A stretch of 46,515 nt of DNA from RGIG6374 sp045600965 (GTDB lineage: Bacteria; Bacteroidota; Bacteroidia; Bacteroidales; UBA932): assembly GCA_045600965.1 (NCBI GenBank), contig JAZRYW010000009.1, forward strand, positions 1 through 46,515. Direction: 5' to 3'. A model generated the notes under the pieces. That model was not told the DNA's origin, did no database searches, and saw nothing but the letters and a program-made list of their open reading frames with translations. Positions 15,740-25,200 of this stretch are shown piece by piece. Both the position numbers and the translations under genes were made by a program. Positions within the stretch are counted from its first letter, which is position 1, and every line of letters starts with the position of its first letter.

Positions 15740-16759
15740 TCATTTGATTTTAAGTAAGATTCTGAATACTTTGCCGGGAGCGGCGTCCCAGTCTTCAAGG
15801 GCCTTCTGAGCGCCTTCGAAGCCCACAGCCGAGGATATAAGTCTGTCAAGAGGACAGTTGCGCCTTTCAAGATAACGGATGACGGCCTCGAAGTCTGAGG
15901 GCATCGCGTTCCTTGAGCCGCGTATGTCGAGTTCCTTCTTCACGAAAAGCGACGTTTGGAAAGACACTTCCGTCTTGGAATATCCTATGCATACCACCCT
16001 TGAGGTATAGGCGGCTTCATCGACGGCCATACGGTAAGTCACAGGTGACCCTACAGCCTCTATGACAACATCGGGGCCGTTGCCGCCGGTAAGGTTCGAC
16101 AGTCTTTCGTGAAAATCGGGGGCACTGGTGTCAAGAGCTTCGCAAGCGCCCATTTCACGGGCGATATCAAGTTTAACCGGGTCTATGTCGCCGGCTATGA
16201 CCCTGGCTCCACGAAGCGAGGCGCGGACCACTGCACCGAGTCCCACCATCCCGCAGCCGAACACGAGCACGGTGTCGGTATCGCATACCTGAGCCCTCGC
16301 CACGGCGTGGAATCCGACGCTCATAGGCTCGACAAGAGACGCCTCCATTGAGGAAAGGCTGCCTGCCGGGATGATTTTTTCCCAGGGAAGGCAGATGGTC
16401 TGACGCATCGCGCCGTCACGCTGTACGCCGAGAGTCTCGTTGTCGCGGCAGGCGTTGGGGCGGGCGTTCCTGCAGGCGGGACAGACTCCGCAGGCAGTAT
16501 AGGGATTGACGGTCACCACCTGTCCGGGTTCTATCGAAGAAGGGCATCCCTCCCCAATTTCCAGCACCACCGCGCCTATCTCGTGGCCGGGAATGACATC
16601 GGCCTTGGCCATCGCATTCATTCCCCTGAAGGTGTTCAGGTCGCTGCCGCAGAAGCCGACGTATTCAAGAGCGAGTTTCACCTCGCCGTATTGAGGATAT
16701 TGTTCTTCGATATCGCACAGGGTGACGGTGCGCTTTGATGTTATCTTCAACGCTTTCAT
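15740..16759 (-). CDS. Zinc-dependent MDR dehydrogenase, probable L-galactonate 5-dehydrogenase
   Basis: The 339-residue cytosolic protein is a medium-chain zinc dehydrogenase. The catalytic zinc ligands are Cys37 and His59/Glu60 (GHE), the structural zinc cysteines are 90, 93, 96 and 104, and the NAD-binding GCGMVG lies at about 167-172. Sorbitol, threonine and L-galactonate dehydrogenases share this pattern. The neighbours are a COG3618 lactonase and an L-galactose-dehydrogenase-like AKR. The trio therefore matches the pathway described in Bacteroides vulgatus, in which the last enzyme oxidises L-galactonate to D-tagaturonate. The start overlaps the lactonase stop by 4 nt (ATGA). Alternatives are L-fucose-acid or other sugar-alcohol dehydrogenases. 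Confidence 0.85.
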   Translation of the reverse strand: MKALKITSKRTVTLCDIEEQYPQYGEVKLALEYVGFCGSDLNTFRGMNAMAKADVIPGHEIGAVVLEIGEGCPSSIEPGQVVTVNPYTACGVCPACRNARPNACRDNETLGVQRDGAMRQTICLPWEKIIPAGSLSSMEASLVEPMSVGFHAVARAQVCDTDTVLVFGCGMVGLGAVVRASLRGARVIAGDIDPVKLDIAREMGACEALDTSAPDFHERLSNLTGGNGPDVVIEAVGSPVTYRMAVDEAAYTSRVVCIGYSKTEVSFQTSLFVKKELDIRGSRNAMPSDFEAVIRYLERRNCPLDRLISSAVGFEGAQKALEDWDAAPGKVFRILLKIK

Positions 16760-17667
16760 TCGGACATATTCTTTATATAGGGCAGTTCCAGGAGGTCTTC
16801 AAAACCGTAGAAACGTGCCGCATTGTCAGACAGGAACAGTTTCTTGTCCCTGAAAGTGAGTTCTTTCGATTTGAGCAGGAAATCGTAGGACATCCTGTAT
16901 GTTATGGCCGTGATGGTCCGGGGATAGTCGGATCCCCACATAAGTTTCACCATCCCCACGCATTCCGCGGCCTGAAGCACAGCTTTCACTGCTGAAGGAT
17001 AGGGATAGAATTCGGAATTGTACAGCCAGGTGATTCCACCCGACTCGAGATATACGTTGGGATGGCGGGCAAGCAGCACCTGCCGCTTCCAGCAGCTGCC
17101 GGTTGCCATCCCGAAATGGCCGACAGCGACCTTGAGCGAAGGTATTTCCTCCACAACCTCCTCAAAACGGGAAATCTGCCCGGCATCGTCGGCAAGGCAG
17201 ATGGAAAGTATCATTCCATTACGGTCCATCTCCTTGAAGAATGACATATAGGCATCGGAGTTCAGATCATCCTTGATACGGTGAGCCGGAAGGGCGATTG
17301 CCCGGAACCCTTTGCCGCAGGCTTCATCGGCCTGGCCCTTGAGGGCTCTGCTGAAATCAGGCATCGCGCAACACAGCAGCCGTGACGGGTACCTGCGCAT
17401 CACTTCCAGAAGATAGTCGTTCTGGTTGCCGTCTATCAACTCCTGCAACACTACCGCCGCGCTCACCTGGGCGTAGTTCATATTTGAAAGGAAGACTTCT
17501 GCGCTGTTGCATCCGTCAACCATAAAGGGCGGGAGCATCTGACGCTCCTCCCCGAAAAAGAGAGCACGGCCGTCCGGCAGAGCGCAAATGCGTTCTCCGT
17601 CAACGACCGTATCCTGTTTCAGCCAGAGATGCGAATGGGCGTCTATTATCCTTATGAATTCTTCCAT
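16756..17667 (-). CDS. COG3618 amidohydrolase, probable L-galactono-lactonase
   Basis: This 303-residue cytosolic TIM-barrel hydrolase is of the amidohydrolase_2 type. The metal-binding HxH is His11/His13 (DAHSHLW). A further histidine lies in VGHFGM and the terminal aspartate in MWGSDYP. COG3618 members studied so far open sugar lactones such as L-fucono-, L-rhamnono- and L-galactono-lactone. Its position between an aldose 1-dehydrogenase-like AKR and a zinc dehydrogenase fits hydrolysis of the lactone made by the first to the aldonate used by the second. It overlaps the AKR gene by 16 nt, which suggests translational coupling. L-fuconolactonase is the main alternative. Confidence 0.85.
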   Translation of the reverse strand: MEEFIRIIDAHSHLWLKQDTVVDGERICALPDGRALFFGEERQMLPPFMVDGCNSAEVFLSNMNYAQVSAAVVLQELIDGNQNDYLLEVMRRYPSRLLCCAMPDFSRALKGQADEACGKGFRAIALPAHRIKDDLNSDAYMSFFKEMDRNGMILSICLADDAGQISRFEEVVEEIPSLKVAVGHFGMATGSCWKRQVLLARHPNVYLESGGITWLYNSEFYPYPSAVKAVLQAAECVGMVKLMWGSDYPRTITAITYRMSYDFLLKSKELTFRDKKLFLSDNAARFYGFEDLLELPYIKNMSE

Positions 17668-18584
17668 CTCACATTCTTCTGTTCTCCGATAATCTCCCTT
17701 ACTTTCCGTACAAGTTCCTCATCAAGGGGGCCTTCAGCCCATTGCACGTTGCGCCGGACATTCGAAGGATTGGCCGATGAGAAAAGCGTAGTGGCTATAT
17801 GGGGCGAACTGACTGCATAGCGTATGGCGAGACTCTCGACAGGTACTCCCTTCGAGGTGCAATAGGATGCTGCCTGAGCGCAGGCGTCCACAAGAGGCCG
17901 TGGTGCCGGATGCCAGGCGGGCACTCCACGTGACGAGAGCAGACCCATTGCAAGAGGTGATGCATTGATCAGACCTATAGCGCGGCTTTCGAGGAAATCG
18001 AAATAATCTGTTATCAGAGTGTCATTGAGGCAGTAGTGACAGAAACAGAGAACTGATTCGACCGTTCCTGCCGGAGTGTTCTCTATGACCCATTTGAGAT
18101 TCTCGGGCTGCAGGTCCGTAATCCCGACGTGGCTGACGACTCCCTTTTCACGAAGTTCGACAAGCGCCGGAAGGGTTTCCTGCGCCACCTGATTGAGGTC
18201 GGCGAATTCTATGTCGTGAACGTTGATAAGGTCGATATGGTCTGTCCCCAGTCTTTCCATACTTTCGAACACGCTGTCGTGCGCGCGCTTTGCGCTGTAG
18301 TCCCAGCTGTTCACACCGTCCTTTCCATATCTGCCGACTTTGGTGGAGAGATAATACTTGTCACGCGGTATGTCCCTCAATGCCTTTCCCAGAACGGTCT
18401 CCGCCTTGAGATGTCCATAGTATGGAGACACGTCGATGAAGTTGATGCCGAGATCCACGGCCGTATGCACGGCCTCAATGGCGGCGGACTCGTCGATCGG
18501 ATGGAATACGGCGCCGAGAGAGGATGCCCCGAACGAAAGTTCGGAGACCCTCATCCCGGTCCTGCCTATTTCATTGTATCTCAT
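17652..18584 (-). CDS. Aldo/keto reductase, probable L-galactose 1-dehydrogenase
   Basis: This 310-residue cytosolic (beta/alpha)8 reductase has the AKR tetrad Asp51, Tyr56 (DVSPYYG), Lys82 (STKVGRYG) and His123 (INVHDIE). The form GRYGKDG...WDYSA and the short loops resemble plant and bacterial L-galactose dehydrogenases and D-threo-aldose/L-fucose dehydrogenases, which oxidise C1 of the sugar to a lactone with NAD(P). The start overlaps the GH3 stop by 1 nt (TGATG) and the stop overlaps the lactonase. A cytosolic catabolic enzyme inside a run of secreted hydrolases suggests that the sugar it uses is released by this PUL. Confidence 0.85.
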   Translation of the reverse strand: MRYNEIGRTGMRVSELSFGASSLGAVFHPIDESAAIEAVHTAVDLGINFIDVSPYYGHLKAETVLGKALRDIPRDKYYLSTKVGRYGKDGVNSWDYSAKRAHDSVFESMERLGTDHIDLINVHDIEFADLNQVAQETLPALVELREKGVVSHVGITDLQPENLKWVIENTPAGTVESVLCFCHYCLNDTLITDYFDFLESRAIGLINASPLAMGLLSSRGVPAWHPAPRPLVDACAQAASYCTSKGVPVESLAIRYAVSSPHIATTLFSSANPSNVRRNVQWAEGPLDEELVRKVREIIGEQKNVRWKNS

Positions 18585-21187
18585 CAGATAACTTCGAAAT
18601 CAAGTTCCTGGAGATCCTCATCGCGTGATGAATCTCCGTAGAGTATCTTGTACTGGCCTGCGAATACAGCAAGGTCATCGGCCTCTTCGCTGTAGTATGC
18701 GAAAGATTCTGGCACGAGTTCGAGCTTCACCTTCACTGTCTTGCCGGGAGCGAGCGATACTCTCTTGTATGCCTTGAGGGCCTTGATTGGCGCATCGGGG
18801 TTGGTAAGGCTCTTGACGTAAATCTGAACCACCTCATCGCCTGCAACGCTGCCGGAGTTGGTGACGGGAACTGTTATGGTCACGCCCTGACCCGCCTTGA
18901 CGGAAGTCCTGGAGAGCTTTGCCTTTCCGAAGGTGAAGTCTGTATAGCTCATACCGTAACCGAAGGCATACATAGGTTCGCCCTTGAAGTAGCGGTATGT
19001 GCGGTTGTCCATATTGTAGTCGAGGAAGTCGGGAAGCTGTGAAGTCGACTTGTAGAAAGTGACGGGGAGTTTGCCCGAAGGATTGACGTCACCGAAGATG
19101 ATGTCTGCGATTGCGGTGCCGCCTTCCTGACCTGAGTACCAGGCCTGGAGAAGAGCGTCGTAATAGGGATCGGCCTCTTCAAAGGCGATGCAGCTTCCGG
19201 AGCAGCTTACGAAGATCACCGGCTTGCCGGTCTCCTTCATTGCCTGAAGGAATCTGCGCTGAACTGCGGGAAGTTCGATGGCCTGGCGTTCGTGACCCTC
19301 ACCTTCTTCTGTAGGAGAAATACCGCCGGCGAAGATGATGGCGTCAGCATCGCTGACCTTTTCCTTGATTTCGTCGAATTCGGCGAGCTTGCGCTGTATG
19401 AGGCTTGCCGATATCATTGACATTCCACCGATTGTGCCGGAAGTGTACTTGAGTTCTATAACATAGGGTTTGCCTTCCTCAACGTCCATTGAGATGACTC
19501 CCTGAGGGCCTCTGCGGAAGAATGAGCTGAAGTCAGCGAGGCCTATCTTCTTACCGTTGACAACTACCTCGCAACTGTTGGAGCGTACCTGGAAAACGAG
19601 GTTGCCGGAGAAGTCGGGAACAAGGGTTCCGGTATACACGGCGCTGAAGTCGGATGTGGGGACACCGTCGCCGAAACCGTAGCCGCCTTCAGTGCGGAAG
19701 TCTATCTTCTCGACGTGCGATGTGACGATGGGTTTGCCCGCAAATTTGGTATTATCGTAGTATTCAGCCTTGAAACCGGGCTTTCCGTCATTGGTAACGA
19801 GCTCTGTCTTTGGATATTCGATATAGTCGCTCTCTATCTGGCTGCCTCTTTCGAAATAAATTTCAGCATCGGGAAGTTTGTCCTGAATACCCTTCAATAT
19901 TGAAACATAATGTGTGGGGGTCCCGCTGTAATTGCCGCGCATAACCTCAAGGTCGTCGATGTTGGGGCCTACAACCGCAATCTTTTTGACTTCCTTTGAA
20001 AGAGGGAGCACGTTGTTGTCGTTCTTCAGAAGCACGATGCCTTCCTGAGCGAGCTTGAGGGCGTGGTCACGGTGGGCCTGGCAGTCTACCACGTCACCGG
20101 GAATCGTGTGGTAGGGAACCACTTCGTCAGGGTCGAGAAGACCGAGGGTGAAGCGGCCGCGGAGTATGTGTCTCAGAGCGGCGTCGAGGTCAGTCTCCTG
20201 AATGAGACCCTTCTGAACGCTTTCAACAAGGGCAAGATAGCTCTTGCCGCATTCGAGGTCGGTACCGTGAAGCACTGCGTCGGCGCTTGCAGTTGCGGCA
20301 TCGGGATGGGAGTTGTGCCTGCCGGGAACAAAGAAGTCGTTGATTGCATCGCAGTCGGTCAGCAGGATTCCGTCAAATCCCCACCTGTTGCGGAGTATGT
20401 CCACCAGAAGCCTGTCATTGGCGCAGCAGGGGTCACCTTCATATGCGCTGTAGGCGCACATCACTTCCTGAACGTTTCCTTCGACCACCAGTGCCTTGAA
20501 GGCGGGAAGGTAGGTCTCCCAGAGGTCGCGGCCTGAAACGACGGCGTTGAACTGATGGCGGAGAGGTTCGGGACCGCTGTGCACTGCATAGTGCTTTGCG
20601 CAGGCGTGAGTCTTGAAGTACTTGTCATCGTTGCCCTGCATTCCGAGCACTACGTTGACACCCATCCTTGAAGTGAGGTAAGGGTCCTCTCCGTAGGTTT
20701 CCTGACCTCTGCCCCATCTGGGATCACGGAATATGTTCACGTTCGGGCACCAGAAGGTAAGGTTGGGGAGCCAGGACACATAGGGGCCGATGTCACCGAT
20801 ATGAGGCAGGGAGTTGTAGCGTCCGCGCGCCTCATCCGAAACCATTGTGTAGGTGGTCAGCTGGGCTTCATCGTCAAAAGTTGCGGCAAGACCTATGCAT
20901 TGGGGAAATACGGTCACGTCGTCCACGCCCATAAGACCGTGGCAGGCCTCACCCCACCAGTTGTATGCGGGTATTGAGAGACGTTCGATCTCAAGGGAGC
21001 GGTTGATCATCATACTTACCTTCTCCTCGAGAGTCATCAGGGAGATCAGGTTGTCTATCCTTTCCTCGACATCCAGATAAGGGTTCTGGAAAGGATACTC
21101 GCACTCATACTTGGGCTGTGACTTGCAGCCGGAAGTGAGGAGCACGGCGGCGAAAAGCGCCGGGAGCAATGTTCTGTAAAGTTTCAT
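18584..21187 (-). CDS. GH3 beta-xylosidase-like lipoprotein with inserted PA14 domain
   Basis: The 867-residue protein has a lipobox LTSGC (Cys21). The GH3 N-terminal barrel carries the nucleophile Asp278 in LLTDCDAI and the substrate-binding KHY region near residue 198. The second GH3 domain is interrupted by a PA14 domain (about 470-610, starting GFKAEYYD). It resumes with the SPTEEGEGHER segment and ends with a fibronectin-III-like domain. The DPRWGRGQETYGEDPYL stretch is typical of xylan 1,4-beta-xylosidases. It would trim xylo-oligosaccharides, probably in the periplasm. It starts 1 nt after the DUF1573 stop. Beta-glucosidase activity cannot be excluded. Confidence 0.9.
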   Translation of the reverse strand: MKLYRTLLPALFAAVLLTSGCKSQPKYECEYPFQNPYLDVEERIDNLISLMTLEEKVSMMINRSLEIERLSIPAYNWWGEACHGLMGVDDVTVFPQCIGLAATFDDEAQLTTYTMVSDEARGRYNSLPHIGDIGPYVSWLPNLTFWCPNVNIFRDPRWGRGQETYGEDPYLTSRMGVNVVLGMQGNDDKYFKTHACAKHYAVHSGPEPLRHQFNAVVSGRDLWETYLPAFKALVVEGNVQEVMCAYSAYEGDPCCANDRLLVDILRNRWGFDGILLTDCDAINDFFVPGRHNSHPDAATASADAVLHGTDLECGKSYLALVESVQKGLIQETDLDAALRHILRGRFTLGLLDPDEVVPYHTIPGDVVDCQAHRDHALKLAQEGIVLLKNDNNVLPLSKEVKKIAVVGPNIDDLEVMRGNYSGTPTHYVSILKGIQDKLPDAEIYFERGSQIESDYIEYPKTELVTNDGKPGFKAEYYDNTKFAGKPIVTSHVEKIDFRTEGGYGFGDGVPTSDFSAVYTGTLVPDFSGNLVFQVRSNSCEVVVNGKKIGLADFSSFFRRGPQGVISMDVEEGKPYVIELKYTSGTIGGMSMISASLIQRKLAEFDEIKEKVSDADAIIFAGGISPTEEGEGHERQAIELPAVQRRFLQAMKETGKPVIFVSCSGSCIAFEEADPYYDALLQAWYSGQEGGTAIADIIFGDVNPSGKLPVTFYKSTSQLPDFLDYNMDNRTYRYFKGEPMYAFGYGMSYTDFTFGKAKLSRTSVKAGQGVTITVPVTNSGSVAGDEVVQIYVKSLTNPDAPIKALKAYKRVSLAPGKTVKVKLELVPESFAYYSEEADDLAVFAGQYKILYGDSSRDEDLQELDFEVI

Positions 21188-21188
21188 T

Positions 21189-22238
21189 CTATCTGGTTTT
21201 ATAAATGATATCTCTGGCCGGTCTTGTCGGGTCGTCCGTGAAAAGTCTCACATATCCGTCCCCGATATGATTGTCGCGGTGTTTTTCCAACACGAAGGTC
21301 AGTTTCTCCCCCGGGGCGATGGCGGTCCCTGCGGCGATGTGGGCCACCACGCCGGCGGATGTCTCAACCTTGAGTATGTGGAGTTCGCTGCGACCTTCAT
21401 TATGAAGGGTCACTCTCTCCTTCCCTCCTCTTGGACGGAAACGGACAAGGGTGGGCTCGAAGCGCAGCAGTGGAGATGCATCCGTACGTTCAAGGGTCTT
21501 CACGGCATAGCCGGAAAGAGCAAGCGTTCTTGTGAGCTGATTACCGTTTACACTGACTGTCAGTTCGTTGGAAAGGGTCCCGAGACGGTTCCCGGAAATA
21601 TTGTAATGAACCCTTATGCTGGAAGTCATTCCTGCATCAAGGGTTTGCGGATATTCGATAATAAGGTCGGGATCCGGCACTGAAGGGCTCACGCTGATTG
21701 AAACAGCTTCATTTGAGACGTTGACTATGCCGAAAGTTCCCGGTATGGATTCCGTGCCCTGCTGGATGAATCCGTATTTCGCGCCTTTGGACGAACAATG
21801 CAGTTCGGATGAAAGGAAAAGCGGATAACTTTCATCGATTCCCTTGTCCCGTTCGCGGACTACGCCTTCCACAACAAGACGGGTGGAAGTCCTGTCGCTG
21901 AAATCCACCAGGACATTCTGGCGGAACTGCCCCGGAAGGGATGAAGGGTCGTATGTAACCCTGATCTGGCGGGAATCTCCGGAATGGATGGTCCCGTGTT
22001 CATACTGTACTGAAACACAGGAGCAACTGGGCCTTGCGGATGCTATGAAGACATCCTTGCCCGAACAGTTTACGAAAATGAAACCGTGGCTGACAGGTCC
22101 GCCGGTTTCTGAAATCTCCCCGAAGTCGTGGTGCTTGGAGTCGAAGGTTATAGAACCGTCAGGCCTGCTCTGCGCGTGGCAGAGCAGGCTGATGGTCATA
22201 AGGCATATAGCCTGAAATATCTTACCTGCCGATAACAC
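21189..22238 (-). CDS. Secreted DUF1573-type Ig-like protein
   Basis: The protein has 349 residues with a signal peptide ending CHAQ. The N-terminal repeat (FDSKHHDFGEI, then FIFVNCSGKDVFIASARPSCSCV) is a clear DUF1573/ASPM-SPD2-Hydin-like beta-sandwich, and at least one or two more Ig-like repeats follow. No catalytic motif was seen. DUF1573 proteins are common in Bacteroidetes and their role is unknown; adhesion or assembly of envelope complexes has been guessed. The start is a GTG at 22238 that overlaps the GH43-GH8 stop by 17 nt. The next in-frame ATG would cut the signal peptide short. Placement in the middle of a PUL is unusual. Confidence 0.8.
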   Translation of the reverse strand: MLSAGKIFQAICLMTISLLCHAQSRPDGSITFDSKHHDFGEISETGGPVSHGFIFVNCSGKDVFIASARPSCSCVSVQYEHGTIHSGDSRQIRVTYDPSSLPGQFRQNVLVDFSDRTSTRLVVEGVVRERDKGIDESYPLFLSSELHCSSKGAKYGFIQQGTESIPGTFGIVNVSNEAVSISVSPSVPDPDLIIEYPQTLDAGMTSSIRVHYNISGNRLGTLSNELTVSVNGNQLTRTLALSGYAVKTLERTDASPLLRFEPTLVRFRPRGGKERVTLHNEGRSELHILKVETSAGVVAHIAAGTAIAPGEKLTFVLEKHRDNHIGDGYVRLFTDDPTRPARDIIYKTR

Positions 22239-25200
22239 GGTACTGGCCGCTTAACAGCATAAAGGACAGTAGACGGAGCATTCCGTCATAGTATGCATCG
22301 AAGAATCCGTCCTCGTAGGGAACGTTCCTGCTATCCCACAGTCTCTTTACGAACTCCTTGGAAATGTCGCTCTGCGAGGCGGTGGAAACTGCCGCGAGAG
22401 TGGACACGAGTCCGAGTGAATGCCTCAGGACAGGTGCCGGAGCATTCTCCTGATATTCGACGTCGCTTCCGTCAGTGCTGTACTGGTCGAGATAGCTGTC
22501 AATGCCTTTCTGCCAGAAGAAATTCTGGATGGCATCAGCATAGGATGTCTCCCACTCGCGGTCGCTGTCAGTCCATACGAAATCCATCGCGACGTTCAGG
22601 GGAACGCGCCAGGAATCGTTCTTGAAGGCCGGCTTGAGTCTCCTTGCACCGGGCCTTGAGAAAGACATCGGACTGCCGTCGTAGAGGTTGGTGTCGGGTG
22701 TCAGACCTGTTTCGGGATTTACACTTTTGTGAAGGTAATCGCGGGTGGCCTTGGCGCACTTGCGGTAGAAATCGGCCCGGCCGTCGTCAGCCCATCTGGC
22801 CCACGCCTCGTAGAATGCTGGCACGTGATAGGAAGGGTCGGTGTAGCGTGCGCCGAAGCGCTCGGGAGTGAAGGTGATGAGACCGTTGTCCTTGTTGATA
22901 AGAGGGAACACGCCGTCGCTGCCATCCTTTGCCCAGGAGCAGTCGAGTATGTTCCTTGCTTCGGCAAGATAGTCTATCCCGGTGTCGTCGCCCCAGAGGT
23001 TGGATGCGAATATGAGGGCTGTCACGAAATAGAGTTCCCCGTCGGAGGCTGGTCCTCTGCCTGATATCGTGCCGTCCGTCTTGAGGTTCCAGGCGAAGTA
23101 GCCCTTCAGGGGGCCTTCCTGATATTGCATATACTTCTTAGCCCAACGCCAGATGCGGTCGAAGATATCCTTCTGATCCATCTGTACGGCAGCCATCATT
23201 CCATATGCCATACCTTCCGAACGGACATCGTTGTTCTTCACGTCGCTCACATAGCCCATATCGTCGCCCACTTCGAAGAACACCTTGTCGGGGCCGCGGA
23301 AGACTTCGTCGAATATTGATTTAAGTCGGGCGTCTATCTCGCTCTGGGGATAACCGAGTTCAGCGAAGAGATTGCGGCTCTGTCCGGGGGTAATCTCCTT
23401 CCAGAAGTCGATTATGAAAGTCTTGGTCTTCCCGTTCCAGGTGCATTTCACCACATTGCCGTCAATGTTGATGTCGACATCCGGTGAAGTGGCCGTTGCA
23501 GTTATCAGAGCGCGGTCGGTGGCCCGGACGTCTATCCTGTAGAAGTCCTGGGATACATATCCGTTCTCTTCGGTCGAACGGATGGGTATTTGAGGAATGT
23601 TCACTGAAATGCCGTTGACCTTTATGTCCACTGTGGGTACAAAAGGTTTTTCAACCTTTTCCCCCTTGCGGCAGAAGCCGAGACCCTGAAGGTTGAACAG
23701 AGGAGAGTCACCGTTGCCTTCCGCCACAAGATAAATGGCGTGCTTGCGCTTGAGGCGGTCGACGTCACTGCCAAGTTCGACGCAGTAGACGTCCCTGGCG
23801 CTTCCTGCCTCCACATTCACCTCTCCTATGCACTTGCCGTCGCTCCAGGGACTGTCCAGAAGGACTTTCACCTTGAAGCCGTCGGATGTCACGGGGGTGA
23901 GGAAAAGCTTGAGCTGCGACTTCTTCAGCTTGTCGAAGTTGAAGTACTTGTAGCCGATGACATCGCCGGACTTGACACCCTCTATGTCCATCGCGTTCTC
24001 CCACACGTCCCAGCTGTCAGCCTGGAGGGATTTGTCTGTCAGGAAACAGGCTATGCCGGCGGAATAGTAGCGGTATGGGTCGAGACCCTTGATTGAGAAT
24101 CCTTCGGAAGTAACTTCGGCTCCCTTGTATTGGTGGCCGTTGTTGTCCTTGACGGTGAGAATGTGGTCCCTGGTATAAGGATCGTATCCGTAGATTGCCA
24201 GTTCACCTCCTTCGGCAACCGGTTTCTCGTCATACACTATCGTCACCGGAGCGACCATAGGCTGACGGGCGAATCCGAATCCGCGCGGGGCACGGTGGTA
24301 GAACACATACCACTGGTCGCCGACCTTCTGCAGACTGCCGTGGGTATTATGCCCGGAATAGCCTTCGTACAGGCTTTCACCGCCTTCACCTAGCACTATC
24401 GCGCGTGAATCGACCAGTACGCCGCCGCTCTTCCAGGGCCCCATAGGGCTGTCGGAATAAGCATAGCGAAGAGTCGAGTTCGAACTTGAAAGGCCGTAGT
24501 CGGGACCGGAATGTCCGCTGAAAACCCAGACGAACTTGTTACCCACCTTGCGGATCGAAGAAGCCTCGAAGAAATTGAAATCGCCGAGGTCCTCGCCTTC
24601 ATAGATGGCGAACTTCGAGCCTTCCGGAACCTCGTGGAGGTTGCCGTAGCTTGCGCTGGCGGGAATGAAATAAGGTATGGTCTCAGTGCCGGGCCTTACG
24701 GACCACATAGTGGTCTGGTCAATCTGCGCCGCGCTTGAACGCTGGAAACCCCAGTAGCCGTAGGCGCGGTAGCCGGTGGCATAGTCAGGGTCGGAAGGGT
24801 CCGTTATTGTCTCAACATATACGGAAGGGTCGAAACCGAAGGCGCTTCCGGGAAGCGTGCCGCGGCCGTCTTCAGTGAGGTTCAGAGGTGTGAACGGACC
24901 GTCGGGACGGGTTCCCCTGCACACCATCGCTTCACGGCCGTCGCCACGGCTGTGAGGATAGAGATAATAGACTTTCGAACCGTCCTTCTGAGGCACTTCG
25001 ACCAGATCCGGAGCGTACATCACGTCCCATTTGCCGTCAACCTGATAGGTGAATATCGGGCCTTCGTCCCTCCAGGCCGAAAGATCCTCTACAGGTGCTG
25101 ACCACGCACGGATGTCAGGTCCGCAGTAACTTCCGAAACGGACGTCGTGCGAACCTATTATATATACGCGGTAGTGACCCGCGTTGTCGGGATCTTCGAA

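Noticed and set aside
15740..18584. Reading the AKR/lactonase/dehydrogenase trio as an L-fucose oxidation pathway
   Set aside because: It is not excluded but less favoured: the usual short-chain L-fucose dehydrogenase, fuconate dehydratase and KDF steps are absent, and the GH95 active site and xylan context point to L-galactose.
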